A stretch of 64,000 nt of DNA from NCBI RefSeq assembly GCF_002305875.1, contig NZ_CP022098.1, positions 3,658,001 through 3,722,000 of the forward strand, given 5' to 3'. The position numbers were made by a program, and so were the translations under genes. The notes beneath the pieces were generated by a model. It was given only the letters and a program-made list of their open reading frames with translations. It did not search any database and was not told where the DNA came from. Positions 1-10,445 of this stretch are shown one piece after another; positions within the stretch are counted from its first letter, which is position 1, and the number at the start of each line of letters is the position of its first letter. The DNA is from Cystobacter fuscus. GTDB taxonomy: Bacteria; Myxococcota; Myxococcia; Myxococcales; Myxococcaceae.

Positions 1-1
1 C

Positions 2-175
2 AAGGGCTCCTCGGTCAAGGGCGCCCGGAAGGACTTCGACTGCCCGGAGTGCTCCGCCAACAACCCGCTCGATGACGCGCTCAAGGACGGGCACGAAGTG
101 ATGTGCAACTACTGCGGCTGCTCCTTCCTGGTGAAGGCCACGGACGACGGCCGCTTCAAGTTCCGGGAAATCTGA
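2..175 (+). CDS. C-terminal part of a zinc-ribbon protein (truncated by window edge)
   Basis: Only the last 57 codons lie in the window, ending with TGA at 173-175. The fragment carries two cysteine pairs, CPEC and CNYC followed by GC, about 20 residues apart, the layout of a small treble-clef/zinc-ribbon metal site. The rest is charged and hydrophilic with no membrane segment. The family cannot be named from this fragment. The next gene (yggS) is convergent with only 13 bp between the two stops. Confidence 0.7.
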   Translation, partial: KGSSVKGARKDFDCPECSANNPLDDALKDGHEVMCNYCGCSFLVKATDDGRFKFREI

Positions 176-188
176 GCCCGCGGGGGCC

Positions 189-854
189 TCACGCGCGCTC
201 GCCGAAGAGGGCGGTGCCTACCCGGACCAGGGTGGCTCCCTCCTCGATGGCGAGCTCGTAGTCATGCGTGGTCCCCATGGACAGGCCCGGCAGCCCGTGG
301 CGCTGCGCCAGCTCCCGCAGGGCGCGGAAGTAGCCGCGCGCCACCTGCTCGTCGTCGGTGGGGGGCGGCAGTGACATGAGGCCGTCGATCCTCAGCCCGG
401 GCAGGGCACGCACGGTCTTCAGGAAGGACTCCACCTGCTCGGGCGCGAGGCCACTCTTGCTGGCTTCCCCACCCACGTTCACCTCCACATGGCAGGGCAG
501 GGGTGCCTCCAGCCGGCGCCGCGACAGCTCCTCGGCCACCTCCAGCCGCTCCAGCGCGTGGTAGGCGTGCGCCGCCTTCGCCACGTACTTCACCTTGTTC
601 GTCTGGAGGGGACCGATGGCGTGCCAGCGCAGCTCCTTCAGGTCTGCCAGCTCCGCGGCCTTGTCCCGCAGCTCCTGGGCGTAGTTCTCCCCGAAGTCGC
701 GCTGCCCCGCCGCGTACGCCTCGCGGATGAGCGCCGCCGGCTTGAGCTTGGACACGGCCACCAGGGTGACGGACTCGGGCGGCCGGCCCGCCCGCGCACA
801 CGCCGCCGCCATCCGCTCGCGCACCTCCGCCAGGCGCTCCGCGAGGCCACTCAT
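189..854 (-). CDS. yggS: YggS/PLPBP family pyridoxal-phosphate homeostasis protein
   Basis: 221 aa, normal length for the COG0325 family. It is a cytoplasmic PLP-binding TIM-barrel protein that buffers PLP and influences amino-acid/keto-acid balance and has no known catalysis. The PLP lysine motif AVSKLKP puts the predicted Schiff-base lysine at K36. Other family motifs visible are [20 protein letters not shown] and the phosphate-binding end [22 protein letters not shown]. Its ATG (complement of 852-854) overlaps the stop of maf in a TCAT/ATGA arrangement, so the two are probably translationally coupled. Confidence 0.95.
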   Translation of the reverse strand: MSGLAERLAEVRERMAAACARAGRPPESVTLVAVSKLKPAALIREAYAAGQRDFGENYAQELRDKAAELADLKELRWHAIGPLQTNKVKYVAKAAHAYHALERLEVAEELSRRRLEAPLPCHVEVNVGGEASKSGLAPEQVESFLKTVRALPGLRIDGLMSLPPPTDDEQVARGYFRALRELAQRHGLPGLSMGTTHDYELAIEEGATLVRVGTALFGERA

Positions 855-1450
855 GACGCGCTCCAGGGAAGCACCACGCCCGCCCGGGCGATCAGCTCGA
901 GTGTCTCGCCCAACGGCAGGCCAATCACGTTGGTGGGGCTGCCCTCCACCGACGCCACCAGGAAGCCTCCCTTGCCCTGCATGGCGTAGCTGCCCGCCTT
1001 GTCCAGCGGCTCCCCCGTCCCCGCGTACCAGGCGATTTCACCGGGACTGAGGGCACGGAAGGTGACGCGGGTGCGCACCAGGGTGGACTGCCCGGCGCCA
1101 GGGCCCGCGAGCGCCACGCCGGTATAGACCTCGTGGGTCCTGCCCGACAGCCGACCCAACATGTCACGCGCCTCGGCGGCGTCCCGGGGCTTGCCGAGCA
1201 GCGCTTCTCCGAGCGCCACGGTGGTATCCGCCGCCAGGACCCAGGCGTCCGGGTGCCGGAGGGCCACCACGCGAGCCTTCTCCTGGGCCAGCCGCAGCAC
1301 GTAGGCGCCGGCGGGCTCGCCCGGCTGGGGCGTCTCGTCGATGTCCGCCGCGGAGACCTCGAAGGTGAGGCCGAGCTGACCGAGCAGCTCGCGCCGCCGC
1401 GGCGAGGCGGACGCGAGGACGAGCCGAGTTTGACCCACTGGTGTGTGCAT
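851..1450 (-). CDS. maf: Maf family nucleoside-triphosphate pyrophosphatase
   Basis: 199 aa. Maf proteins hydrolyse non-canonical or modified nucleoside triphosphates to monophosphates, and overexpression blocks septation in Bacillus. The diagnostic N-terminal [12 protein letters not shown], the acidic AADTTVAL motif and GKPRDAAEA are all present. The open frame continues upstream to 2629 without homology, so the start is placed at the ATG at 1450 ([17 protein letters not shown]), 16 residues before the end of the signature. It is co-directional with and overlaps yggS. The divergent cyclase gene starts 45 bp away. Confidence 0.93.
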   Translation of the reverse strand: MHTPVGQTRLVLASASPRRRELLGQLGLTFEVSAADIDETPQPGEPAGAYVLRLAQEKARVVALRHPDAWVLAADTTVALGEALLGKPRDAAEARDMLGRLSGRTHEVYTGVALAGPGAGQSTLVRTRVTFRALSPGEIAWYAGTGEPLDKAGSYAMQGKGGFLVASVEGSPTNVIGLPLGETLELIARAGVVLPWSAS

Positions 1451-1495
1451 GTTACGGCTCGCCTCTAGCAGAACTGCGCCCTGGAGTGGATCTGG

Positions 1496-2578
1496 ATGAA
1501 CTCCGCGGAACTCCTCGCGGCCATGACGCGTACGGTGGAGCAACTGGCCGCCTACAACGACATCGCCAAGGCGCTCACCTCGACGCTCGAGCTGCGCGAG
1601 GTGCTCAACCTGATGATGGAGAAGATCCGCGGCCTGTTGCGTCCGCGCAACTGGTCCCTGCTCCTGCAGGACGAGCGCACGGGCAAGCTCTACTTCGAGA
1701 TCGCCGTGGGCGAGGGCGCCGAGGTGCTCAAGGGCCTGCAGCTCGCGCCGGGCGAGGGCATCGCCGGCACGGCGTTCGCCACGGGGACGGCCCGGCTGGT
1801 GGAGGACGTGTCCCATGATCCGGCCTTCGCCTCGCGCTTCGACGCCGCGTCCACCTTCCGCACCCGCTCCATCGTCGCCGTGCCGCTCATCGCGCGCGGC
1901 CAGGTGCTCGGCGTCATCGAGCTGGTCAACGGCGTCATCGATCGGCCCTTCACCCAGGAAGATTTGATGGCGCTCACCGCGATCGCCGACTTCGCGGCCA
2001 TCGCCATCGAGAACGCGCGCAACTTCCGCCGGGTGCAGGAGCTCACCATCAAGGACGAGCACACGGGTGTCTACAACGCCCGGCACCTGCGCGCCCAGCT
2101 CGAGCACGAGGTGCGGCGCTCCCAGCGCTTCCACCACCCGGTGTCCCTCATCTTCCTGGATCTGGATCGCTTCAAGTCCATCAACGATGCCCACGGGCAC
2201 CTGGTGGGCAGCGCCGTGCTGCGCGAGGTGGGCGAGCTGCTCATGTCCTGCTGCCGGCAGCTCGACTACGTCTTCCGCTATGGCGGCGACGAGTTCGCCC
2301 TGCTGCTCGTGGAGACGAGCACGGATGGGGCGGTGACGACCGCCACGCGCATCCGCGATGCCTTCCGCAAGCAGATCTTCCAGCAGGCGGCGGAGCTGGA
2401 GCTCCGGGTGACGGCGAGTCTCGGGGTGGCCACCTACCCGGAGCACGCCCTGTCCGCGGTGGACCTCGTCCGGGCGGCGGACTTCGCCATGTACGCCGCC
2501 AAGGCCCGGGGCCGCGATGACATCTGCGTCGCCGTGCCCCAGGGGGAGCGGCCGGAGTCCATGATGGGCAAGAAATGA
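1496..2578 (+). CDS. GAF-GGDEF diguanylate cyclase
   Basis: 360 aa, soluble. Residues about 25-180 form a GAF sensory domain. Residues about 185-350 form a GGDEF domain with metal ligands in FLDLDRFK (D222, D224) and an intact active-site signature GGDEF at 263-267. An RxxD inhibitory I-site (RQLD, 254-257) sits the usual distance upstream, so product inhibition by c-di-GMP is expected. It should make c-di-GMP from two GTP in response to a ligand or redox cue sensed by GAF. A PilZ-type receptor gene lies 8 kb downstream. A strong hairpin follows the stop. Confidence 0.92.
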   Translation: MNSAELLAAMTRTVEQLAAYNDIAKALTSTLELREVLNLMMEKIRGLLRPRNWSLLLQDERTGKLYFEIAVGEGAEVLKGLQLAPGEGIAGTAFATGTARLVEDVSHDPAFASRFDAASTFRTRSIVAVPLIARGQVLGVIELVNGVIDRPFTQEDLMALTAIADFAAIAIENARNFRRVQELTIKDEHTGVYNARHLRAQLEHEVRRSQRFHHPVSLIFLDLDRFKSINDAHGHLVGSAVLREVGELLMSCCRQLDYVFRYGGDEFALLLVETSTDGAVTTATRIRDAFRKQIFQQAAELELRVTASLGVATYPEHALSAVDLVRAADFAMYAAKARGRDDICVAVPQGERPESMMGKK

Positions 2579-2580
2579 AA

Positions 2581-2615
2581 CAGGGGGCGCTCCCCGGAAT
2601 GGGAGACGCCCCCTG
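2581..2615. terminator. Hairpin terminator between convergent genes
   Basis: CAGGGGGCG (2581-2589) pairs with CGCCCCCTG (2607-2615), and the stem continues inward as CTCCC/GGGAG with one bulged base. It begins 3 bp after the cyclase stop, before the convergent foldase gene. There is no clear T tract, so it may act in both directions or as an mRNA 3' end stabiliser. Confidence 0.6.
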
Positions 2616-2619
2616 GGGT

Positions 2620-2639
2620 GGCGAGCCACGGGGCTCGCC
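2620..2639. terminator. Second hairpin in the same convergent gap
   Basis: Perfect 8-bp stem GGCGAGCC/GGCTCGCC (2620-2627 and 2632-2639) with an ACGG loop, immediately beyond the first hairpin and 5 bp from the foldase stop codon. It probably serves the minus-strand transcript. Confidence 0.5.
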
Positions 2640-2644
2640 GGGAC

Positions 2645-4210
2645 TCAGCTGCCGGCCACCTGATCGAGCGCGGCGGGGTTGGTCTCCACCTTGCCGCTCT
2701 TCTTCAGCGCCTTGATGAAGGAGTCGGCCACCTCGTACTGCTTGGCCTGCTGGGCCTGCTGGCGCAGCTCGTCGCGCTTCTCGGCGAACTTCGCGTCATC
2801 CGGCAGCTGGCGCTCGGTCACCTGGGCCACGACGAAGCCATCACCCACGGGGTAGACCTGCTCGAGCACGGCCGGCCCCTGGGTGGCGAACACCGCGGTG
2901 AGCAGCTCCGGCGCCGGGCCGAGGTGGGGCACGTTGGGGCTGGCGGCGTTGAAGGTGTCCGTCTGCACCGCCTCCGGACGCGTCTCCTGCTCGAAGCGCA
3001 GGAGCGCCGGCTGGCCCTCCTTCTCCGGGGGGAACAGGGCGGTGAGCGTCTGGCCGCCCTTCACCGTGGCGAGCGCCTTGTCCGCCTCGGTCCGGGCGAG
3101 CTCCTTGGCCTTCTCCTTCTTGTAGAGGGTGGTGGCGATCTCGTCCTGCACCTCCTCGAGCTTCTTGTCCTGCGCCGGCTTCTTCTCCTCCACCTTCACC
3201 AGGTGGATGCCGTACTTCGTCTCGATGGGCTGGGTGAGCTTCCCGGGCTCGAGCGCGAAGGCGGCGTTGGCGAGCGCGGGCTCCCAGTTGCCCCGCTCCA
3301 CCCAGCCGAGGTCTCCACCGCTGGCCTTGGTGCCCGGATCCTCGCTGCTCGTGCTCGCCACCTCGGCGAAGTCCTTGCCGCCCTCGAGTTCCTGGCGCAG
3401 CGCCTGGGCGCGCGCGAGCACCTGGGCCTTCTGCTCCGGCGTGGCGTCCGGGGTGAGCTTGAGGAGGATCTGCCGCGCGTGGACACGCTCGGGCTGCTGG
3501 TACACGAAGCGGTTGGACTCGTAGTACTCCTTGATGGCCTTCTCCTGCGCCTGCTTGAAGGTGGTCAGGTCCGCCGGGGTGGGGGCGGGGACCTTGTCGG
3601 AGTACATGGAGGGCAGGAAGCGGGCGAATACGACGCGGGCCTGGTTGCCCTCCTTGGCGAAGCGCGCGCGCACCTCGTCATCGGAGACGACCACGCCGGC
3701 CTGCACCACGCCCAGGAGCTTCTGGGCCGACAGGCGCTTGCGCAGGTCCTCCTCGTAGTCCGCGGGCGACTGGCGGAAGTAGTCGCGCAGCACCTGCTGG
3801 TAGGTGGCGTAGTCGAACTGGCCGTCCTTCTGGAAGTCCGGGCTGCGGTGCAGGATGCGGAGGATCTCCTCGTCCGACGCCCGCAGGCCCTGGCGCGCGG
3901 CGGCCTGGGAGAGCAGCTCCGTGTTCACCAGCCGGTCCAGCACCGTCTGGGGCAGACCGAACTGCCGGGCGACCGCCTCGGTGATCGGCTGACCCTGCTG
4001 ACGCAGGTACTGCAACTGTCCGGCATACTCGCGGCGGAACTCGTTGAGGGGGATTTCCTTGCCGTTGACCACCGCCGCGGCCGCGGGGGCGCCGGCGGGG
4101 TTCACGTCGCTGAACCCGTTGCTCCCCGGGCCGAACTGCACGGTGAACACCACCGCGATCGCGATGATGAAGAGGAGCGAGAAGACCTTTCGGAGATCCA
4201 AGGAGTCCAT
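2645..4210 (-). CDS. PpiD/SurA-type periplasmic peptidyl-prolyl isomerase (parvulin)
   Basis: 521 aa from the ATG at 4210. A short cytoplasmic start is followed by one membrane anchor (about residues 10-26, FSLLFIIAIAVVF), a SurA_N-like chaperone region (about 45-185), a parvulin rotamase domain (about 241-343, with ARQILLK, GGDLGWV and the YGIHLVKV end) and a C-terminal chaperone half. This layout matches PpiD, the membrane-anchored foldase that helps outer-membrane and secreted proteins emerge from Sec. The open frame runs to 5182 upstream, but only the part from 4210 has homology. It is divergent from mreC. Confidence 0.88.
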   Translation of the reverse strand: MDSLDLRKVFSLLFIIAIAVVFTVQFGPGSNGFSDVNPAGAPAAAAVVNGKEIPLNEFRREYAGQLQYLRQQGQPITEAVARQFGLPQTVLDRLVNTELLSQAAARQGLRASDEEILRILHRSPDFQKDGQFDYATYQQVLRDYFRQSPADYEEDLRKRLSAQKLLGVVQAGVVVSDDEVRARFAKEGNQARVVFARFLPSMYSDKVPAPTPADLTTFKQAQEKAIKEYYESNRFVYQQPERVHARQILLKLTPDATPEQKAQVLARAQALRQELEGGKDFAEVASTSSEDPGTKASGGDLGWVERGNWEPALANAAFALEPGKLTQPIETKYGIHLVKVEEKKPAQDKKLEEVQDEIATTLYKKEKAKELARTEADKALATVKGGQTLTALFPPEKEGQPALLRFEQETRPEAVQTDTFNAASPNVPHLGPAPELLTAVFATQGPAVLEQVYPVGDGFVVAQVTERQLPDDAKFAEKRDELRQQAQQAKQYEVADSFIKALKKSGKVETNPAALDQVAGS

Positions 4211-4444
4211 GATGCCTTGACCGTTTCCGTGCCTTGAAACGCGCCGATCAGCTCTTCGCGTGGAAGGTTTCGCGGCGCGCGTGTGTTGGGTGCCCGGTTC
4301 GGATGGTGGACGTTGTGACGTCCCCCACCGTGAAGACCTTGACTGCCTAGAGCAACACCTCGGAAAATGCAAGCGATTCAGAGTAGTTAGCGAGCCCCCC
4401 CGACCCATCCGCCGCTCCCCCTCTCCCACACGGACCTCCACGAA
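4211..4444. promoter_or_regulatory. Divergent intergenic region between the foldase gene and mreC
   Basis: 234 bp that must hold both promoters. The clearest structure is a small inverted repeat GGACGT (4308-4313), loop TGTG, ACGTCC (4318-4323), with outer GGT/ACC pairing, about 120 bp before mreC. No confident -35/-10 pair was recognised. Confidence 0.35.
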
Positions 4445-5308
4445 GTGCTGTCGCTTCTCAAGCGCTACCGGACCTTGCTGATCGTGAGTGCCCTCCTGCT
4501 CTACCCGTTCGGGGCCTTCCTGACGACGGGAGGCCGACGCGGGCGGGAGCCCAATGCCGTGGACCGGCTCGTCATCGGTCTGACGGCCCCCGTGCAGCGG
4601 GGGCTGGTGGGGCTCATCGACGGGGTGAAGGCCGTGGTGTTCGGCTACATCGACCTGCGCGAGGTGCGCCAGGAGAACGAGCAGCTGCGCGCGGAGAACC
4701 TCCAGTTGAGGGCGAGCGTGCACGCGCTCGGCGAGACGCGGATGGAGAACGAGCGGCTGCGCGGCCTGCTCGCCTACGCCGAGGCGTCGCCCGGGCCGGA
4801 CATTCCCGCGCGGGTCATCGGGGTGAATCCCGTGGCCAAGCTGCTGTCGGTGCGCATCAACCGGGGCGAGTCCGACGGGGTGTTCCGCGGCATGTCGGTG
4901 GTGACGCCGGACGGCATCGTGGGCCAGGTGGTGCGCACGACGGGAGGTTGGGCGGACGTGGCGCTGGTGACGGACGCGCAGAGCCGGGTGGCCGCGCAGG
5001 TGCAGCGCTCGCGGGCGCGCGGCACGGCGGCGGGGGCCGGCAAGGGGCCGCTGCAATTGGAGAACATGTTGCGCATCGAGGACGTGCAGGAGGGCGATCT
5101 CATCATCACCTCGGGCACGGATGGCGTGTACCCGCCGGGGCTGGTGGTGGGGAAGGTGACGCACCTGGAGAAGACGGAGCACGGCATGTTCCTGGGCGGT
5201 GACATCGTGCCCGCGGTGGACACCACGCGGCTGGAAGAGGTGCTCGTGCGCGGCAATCCCTTTGGTGCCAGCGCGCAGGGTGGAGCGGGCGAGGGGAGCG
5301 GACGATGA
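4445..5308 (+). CDS. mreC: Rod shape-determining protein MreC
   Basis: 287 aa. MreC is the periplasmic scaffold of the elongasome, linking MreB/MreD to PBP2-RodA. One N-terminal membrane helix (about residues 9-27) is followed by a coiled coil (about 75-110, repeated LRAEN/ENERLR heptads) and the two beta domains of the family (IPARVIGVNP, INRGESDGVFRGM, GIVGQV, LIITSGTDGVYPPGLVVGKV). The start is a GTG at 4445, the first in-frame start before the membrane helix. The stop overlaps mreD as ATGA. First gene of the mreC-mreD-mrdA-rodA operon. Confidence 0.95.
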   Translation: MLSLLKRYRTLLIVSALLLYPFGAFLTTGGRRGREPNAVDRLVIGLTAPVQRGLVGLIDGVKAVVFGYIDLREVRQENEQLRAENLQLRASVHALGETRMENERLRGLLAYAEASPGPDIPARVIGVNPVAKLLSVRINRGESDGVFRGMSVVTPDGIVGQVVRTTGGWADVALVTDAQSRVAAQVQRSRARGTAAGAGKGPLQLENMLRIEDVQEGDLIITSGTDGVYPPGLVVGKVTHLEKTEHGMFLGGDIVPAVDTTRLEEVLVRGNPFGASAQGGAGEGSGR

Positions 5309-5811
5309 AATTCCTCGTCACCGTGGCGCTCGCGTTGCTCCTGCTCACCCTGGAGTCGGTGCTGGTGCAGCAGCTGGGCCTGGCCATCAGCCGCATCGAC
5401 GTGACGGTGGTGCTGGTGGCCTTCCTGGCGCTGCGCGCGAGCCTGCTCGAGGGCGCCTTCTCCTCCTTCGCGGTGGGCTACCTGCTGGACTTGATGAGTG
5501 GCCAGCCCACCGGGCTCTTCACCTTCCTGGCCGTCTTCACCTTCCTGGCGTGCAAGCTCGTGGTGCGCCTGACGGACGTGCGCAGCCGCGCGGCCTTCGT
5601 CCTCTTCGCCATGGGCGCGGACCTGGGCCATGGCGCCCTGGTGAGCTTCTTCACCTGGCTCACCACCAAGGATGGTTCGGCCTCGGCGCTGCTGCCGGGC
5701 CTGCCGCTGCAGGTGACACTCACGGGCGTGGCGGCCGCGCTGCTCTATCCGCTGCTGCGCCGCTTCGAGGTGTCGCAGGATCGCTCTTCTTCCGCGGGGT
5801 TGCTGCGTTGA
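5305..5811 (+). CDS. mreD: Rod shape-determining protein MreD
   Basis: 168 aa, very hydrophobic, about five membrane helices, as usual for MreD. Internal DVTVVLVAFLALR and GYLLDLMSG match the family, whose members sit in the inner membrane with MreC and help activate PBP2. The ATG at 5305 overlaps the mreC stop by 4 bp and its stop TGA overlaps the predicted TTG start of mrdA, so the three genes look translationally coupled. Confidence 0.93.
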   Translation: MKFLVTVALALLLLTLESVLVQQLGLAISRIDVTVVLVAFLALRASLLEGAFSSFAVGYLLDLMSGQPTGLFTFLAVFTFLACKLVVRLTDVRSRAAFVLFAMGADLGHGALVSFFTWLTTKDGSASALLPGLPLQVTLTGVAAALLYPLLRRFEVSQDRSSSAGLLR

Positions 5812-7835
5812 CGCCTTCCACTCTGTCCGAGACGACCCCCGGGCGCGACCTCAAGCGCCGCTTCCTCTGGCTGGGCCTGGCCATGGTGATGGGCCTGACG
5901 ATGCTCGCCATCCAGCTCTACCGCCTGCAGATCACCCAGGGCGAGGAGTACGCCGCCAAGAGCGTGGCCAACTTCGTCAAGGAAGTGCGGCTGCGCGCCG
6001 ACCGCGGCCTCATCATGGATCGGCGCGGCACCATCCTCGTGGACAGCCGCCCCTCCTTCGACGCCTTCGTCACCCCGGCCTTCTGCACCCAGTGCGCCGA
6101 GGAGGTGCTGCCCCGCCTGGGAGAGCTGCTCGGGTGGGACGACGCCACGCGCAAGCGCATGGAGGAGCAGGTGCGCGCGGCGCGCCGCACGGCGCCCTTC
6201 CTGCCGCTGTCCGTGCGCGTGGACCTCTCGCGCGACGAGTACGATCGCATCAACGCCCGGCGCGACATCCTCGACGGCGTGGAAGTGGTGCCGGTGCCGC
6301 ACCGCTACTACCGCACCGGCAGCGTGCTCTCGCACGTGCTCGGGTACATGAACGAAATCAACCCGGACGAGCTGGGGCGCCTGAACGCCGAGGGGGGCCA
6401 CTACGCCCTGGGTGACTACATCGGGCGGCGCGGCCTGGAGCGCACCTTCGAGTCCAAGCTGATCGGCACCGACGGCGTGCGCAAGGAGGTCGTCAACGCG
6501 CGGGGCCGGGTGCTCGAGGAGTTCAACGACAAGCTGGGCGAGGACTCGGTGATGCCGTCGCGGCCGGGCAACAACCTGGTGCTGTCGCTCGACATGCGCC
6601 TGCAGGAGGAGGCCGAGCGCGCGTTTCCGGGCTCGGCGGGCGCCCTGGTGGTGGTGGACGTGAAGACGGGCTTCATCCGCGCGCTGGTGTCGCGCCCGGG
6701 CTTCGATCCCAACCTGCTCACCGGCCGCATCACCCCCGCGCAGATGGCCGCGCTGTCGAGGGATCCCCTCCAGCCGATGATCAACCGCGTCTCCGCCAAC
6801 CACTTCAGCCCCGGCTCCACCTTCAAGGTCGTCTCCACCCTGGCCGCCTACAAGTCGGGTCTGTTCCGGCCGGAGTCGTTGGTGAACTGCACGGGCAGCT
6901 ACCGGCTCGGCGCGCGCGCCTGGCGCTGCCACAAGGACAGCGGCCACGGGCCGGTCAACGGCAAGACGGCGTTGCAGTACTCGTGCGACTGGTGGTTCTA
7001 CAAGGTGGCCGACACCATCGGGTTGGATCCCATCGCGGACATGGGCAAGGCCCTGGGCATGGGCGCCCCCACGGGCATCGGCGTGCTCGCCGAGGTGCCG
7101 GGGATCATGCCGTCCAGCGAGTACCACGACAAAGTGTCTCCCGGGGGCTACACCAAGGGCATGGCGCTCAACAGCGTCATGGGCCAGGGCGACGTGAACG
7201 CCACGCCGCTGCAGGTGGCCATGATGTACGCGGCCATCGCCAACGGTGGCACCCTGCTCAAGCCGCAGCTCGTCGAGCGCGTGGAGGGCCTGGATGGCCG
7301 CGTGCTCGAGAAGTTCGATCCCGAGGTGGTGCGCAAGGTGCAGATTCCCGAGGCGCACCGCAAGGCGGTGATGGAGGCGCTCGTGTCGGTGGTGCAGGAG
7401 CCGGGTGGAACGGCCTACCGCTCGTGGCTGCCCTACAAGGAGCGGCTCGGTGGCATCACGGTGGCGGGCAAGACGGGCAGCGCCCAGGTGGCGGCGATCG
7501 GCGCGATCCGTCTCAAGGAACACCAGATGGACTTCTTCCAGCGCGACCACGCGTGGTTCGCGGCGGTGGCACCCGCGGAGGATCCGGAGATCGCCGTGGT
7601 GGTGCTCAACGAGCACGGAGGCCACGGTGGCGTGGACGCCGCGCCCGCCGGCATGGCGGTCATCACCCGCTACTTCGAGCTGAAGAAGGAAGACGCGGCC
7701 AACCCGCCGCCGCGCCAGAGCACCCCCTATGTGCCGGGGATGCCCACCGCGCCGGCTCAGGACGGCGCGTCGCTCACCCGGAGCGCGTCCCCGGTCACCA
7801 GCGGGACGGGAGGCTCGGATGCAGCTGCGGATTGA
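5808..7835 (+). CDS. mrdA: Penicillin-binding protein 2 (elongasome transpeptidase)
   Basis: 675 aa class B PBP that cross-links peptidoglycan during elongation. The membrane anchor is at about residues 20-38, followed by the pedestal (RADRGLIMDRRGTIL, YIGRRGLE) and the transpeptidase domain with catalytic STFK at 337-340, SCD at 392-394 (the PBP2 form of SxN) and KTG at 555-557. No ATG precedes the membrane helix. The TTG at 5808, overlapping the mreD stop as TTGA, is the best start, although the frame is open back to 5199. An unusual CTQC pair sits at residues 93-96. It overlaps rodA by 17 bp. Confidence 0.93.
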   Translation: MTPSTLSETTPGRDLKRRFLWLGLAMVMGLTMLAIQLYRLQITQGEEYAAKSVANFVKEVRLRADRGLIMDRRGTILVDSRPSFDAFVTPAFCTQCAEEVLPRLGELLGWDDATRKRMEEQVRAARRTAPFLPLSVRVDLSRDEYDRINARRDILDGVEVVPVPHRYYRTGSVLSHVLGYMNEINPDELGRLNAEGGHYALGDYIGRRGLERTFESKLIGTDGVRKEVVNARGRVLEEFNDKLGEDSVMPSRPGNNLVLSLDMRLQEEAERAFPGSAGALVVVDVKTGFIRALVSRPGFDPNLLTGRITPAQMAALSRDPLQPMINRVSANHFSPGSTFKVVSTLAAYKSGLFRPESLVNCTGSYRLGARAWRCHKDSGHGPVNGKTALQYSCDWWFYKVADTIGLDPIADMGKALGMGAPTGIGVLAEVPGIMPSSEYHDKVSPGGYTKGMALNSVMGQGDVNATPLQVAMMYAAIANGGTLLKPQLVERVEGLDGRVLEKFDPEVVRKVQIPEAHRKAVMEALVSVVQEPGGTAYRSWLPYKERLGGITVAGKTGSAQVAAIGAIRLKEHQMDFFQRDHAWFAAVAPAEDPEIAVVVLNEHGGHGGVDAAPAGMAVITRYFELKKEDAANPPPRQSTPYVPGMPTAPAQDGASLTRSASPVTSGTGGSDAAAD

Positions 7836-8970
7836 GCGGCGCATGCTGCCCCACGTGCCGTGGGGCCTCATCCTGAGCGTGCTCGCGCTGATGGGGCTGG
7901 GCATCTTCAACCTGGCGTCGGCCTCGCGCTCGCAGGCCTCGCCGGTGTGGACGAGCCAGGCGGTGTACGCGGGCGTCAGCGTCCTGGCCGCGCTCATCGT
8001 GTGCCTGGTGGACTACCGCGTCATCAAGAACCTGGCGCTGCCCATCTACGTGCTCAACATCGCGGCGCTGCTCGCGCTGCGGGTCATCGGCCACAAGGCC
8101 AAGGGCGCCGAGAGCTGGTTCGTGCTCGGGCCCATCCGCATCCAGCCCGCCGAGTTCATGAAGATCGGCGTGTTGTTGATGCTCGCCAAGGTCTACCACG
8201 ACGACTTCAAGCCGGGAGACGGCTCCTATGGCCTCAAGCGCCTGGTGAAGCCGGTCCTGGTCGTCATGGTGCCCACCGCGCTGGTGCTGGTGCAGCCGGA
8301 CCTGGGCACCGCGCTGATGATCCTCCTGTCCTCGGCGACGGTCATCCTGTTCGGCAAGGTGCGCTGGTACCTGGTGGCGGTGTTGCTGGTGGGCTTCTTC
8401 GCCGTCGCGGGCATCATCTGGAACGACTACGTGCGGGACGTGCCCGAGCCGCGCACCACGGTCGTGCGCCACCTGCTCAAGGCGCACCAGAGCAAGCGCA
8501 TCTCCGGGTGGTTGGATCCCGAGTCGGACCTGCGCGGCAGCGGCTACCACGCGGCCCAGTCGAAGATCGCCGTGGGCTCCGGAGGGCTGCACGGCAAGGG
8601 GTGGAAGGAGGGGACCCAGACGGGCCTGTCCTTCCTGCCCGAGCAGCACACGGACTTCATCTTCTCCGTGTGGGCCGAGGAGCACGGCTTCGTCAAATGC
8701 GTGGTGCTGCTGGTGCTCTACGGCTTGCTGTTCATCTTCGGGCTGGGCGTGGGGTTCACCGCGCGCGACCGCTTCGGCGCCTTCGCGGCCGTGGGCGTCG
8801 TGGCGATGATCTTCTGGCAGGTGTTCGAGAACATCGGCATGGTCATCGGCCTGCTGCCGGTGACGGGTATCACCCTGCCGCTGCTCAGCTATGGCGGCTC
8901 CTCGCTGGTGAGCGTCATGCTGTGCATCGGGCTGCTGGTGAACATCAGCATGCGCCGCCACATGTTCTGA
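7819..8970 (+). CDS. mrdB: RodA SEDS-family peptidoglycan glycosyltransferase
   Basis: 383 aa from the ATG at 7819, about ten membrane helices. RodA polymerises lipid II and works as a pair with PBP2. SEDS motifs are present: GAESWFVLGPIRIQPAEFMKI, VLVQPDLGTAL, the long periplasmic loop with FLPEQHTDFIFSVWAEEHGF, and GITLPLLSYGGSSL near the end. The start is supported by GGGAGG about 8 nt upstream; an alternative ATG lies at 7843. It ends 1 bp from the stop codon of the convergent mgtE, leaving no room for a terminator. Confidence 0.95.
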   Translation: MQLRIERRMLPHVPWGLILSVLALMGLGIFNLASASRSQASPVWTSQAVYAGVSVLAALIVCLVDYRVIKNLALPIYVLNIAALLALRVIGHKAKGAESWFVLGPIRIQPAEFMKIGVLLMLAKVYHDDFKPGDGSYGLKRLVKPVLVVMVPTALVLVQPDLGTALMILLSSATVILFGKVRWYLVAVLLVGFFAVAGIIWNDYVRDVPEPRTTVVRHLLKAHQSKRISGWLDPESDLRGSGYHAAQSKIAVGSGGLHGKGWKEGTQTGLSFLPEQHTDFIFSVWAEEHGFVKCVVLLVLYGLLFIFGLGVGFTARDRFGAFAAVGVVAMIFWQVFENIGMVIGLLPVTGITLPLLSYGGSSLVSVMLCIGLLVNISMRRHMF

Positions 8971-8971
8971 T

Positions 8972-10351
<1,380 letters not shown>

Positions 10352-10445
10352 CTCAAGACTCCACGCGCGGACGAAGTGGCGCATGGTGTATGAATCCCGG
10401 CGCCGGGGGTATGCAAATCTGTCCGGGTCCCCCAGGAGGTAGAAG

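Noticed and set aside
2618-4237. 539-aa plus-strand ORF opposite the PpiD-type gene
   Set aside because: Composition is Leu/Val/Arg/Gly-rich shadow coding with no domain; the opposite strand holds a well-supported foldase.
5745-7997. 750-aa minus-strand ORF opposite PBP2
   Set aside because: High-GC shadow of mrdA, His/Arg/Ala-rich, no start signal or homology.
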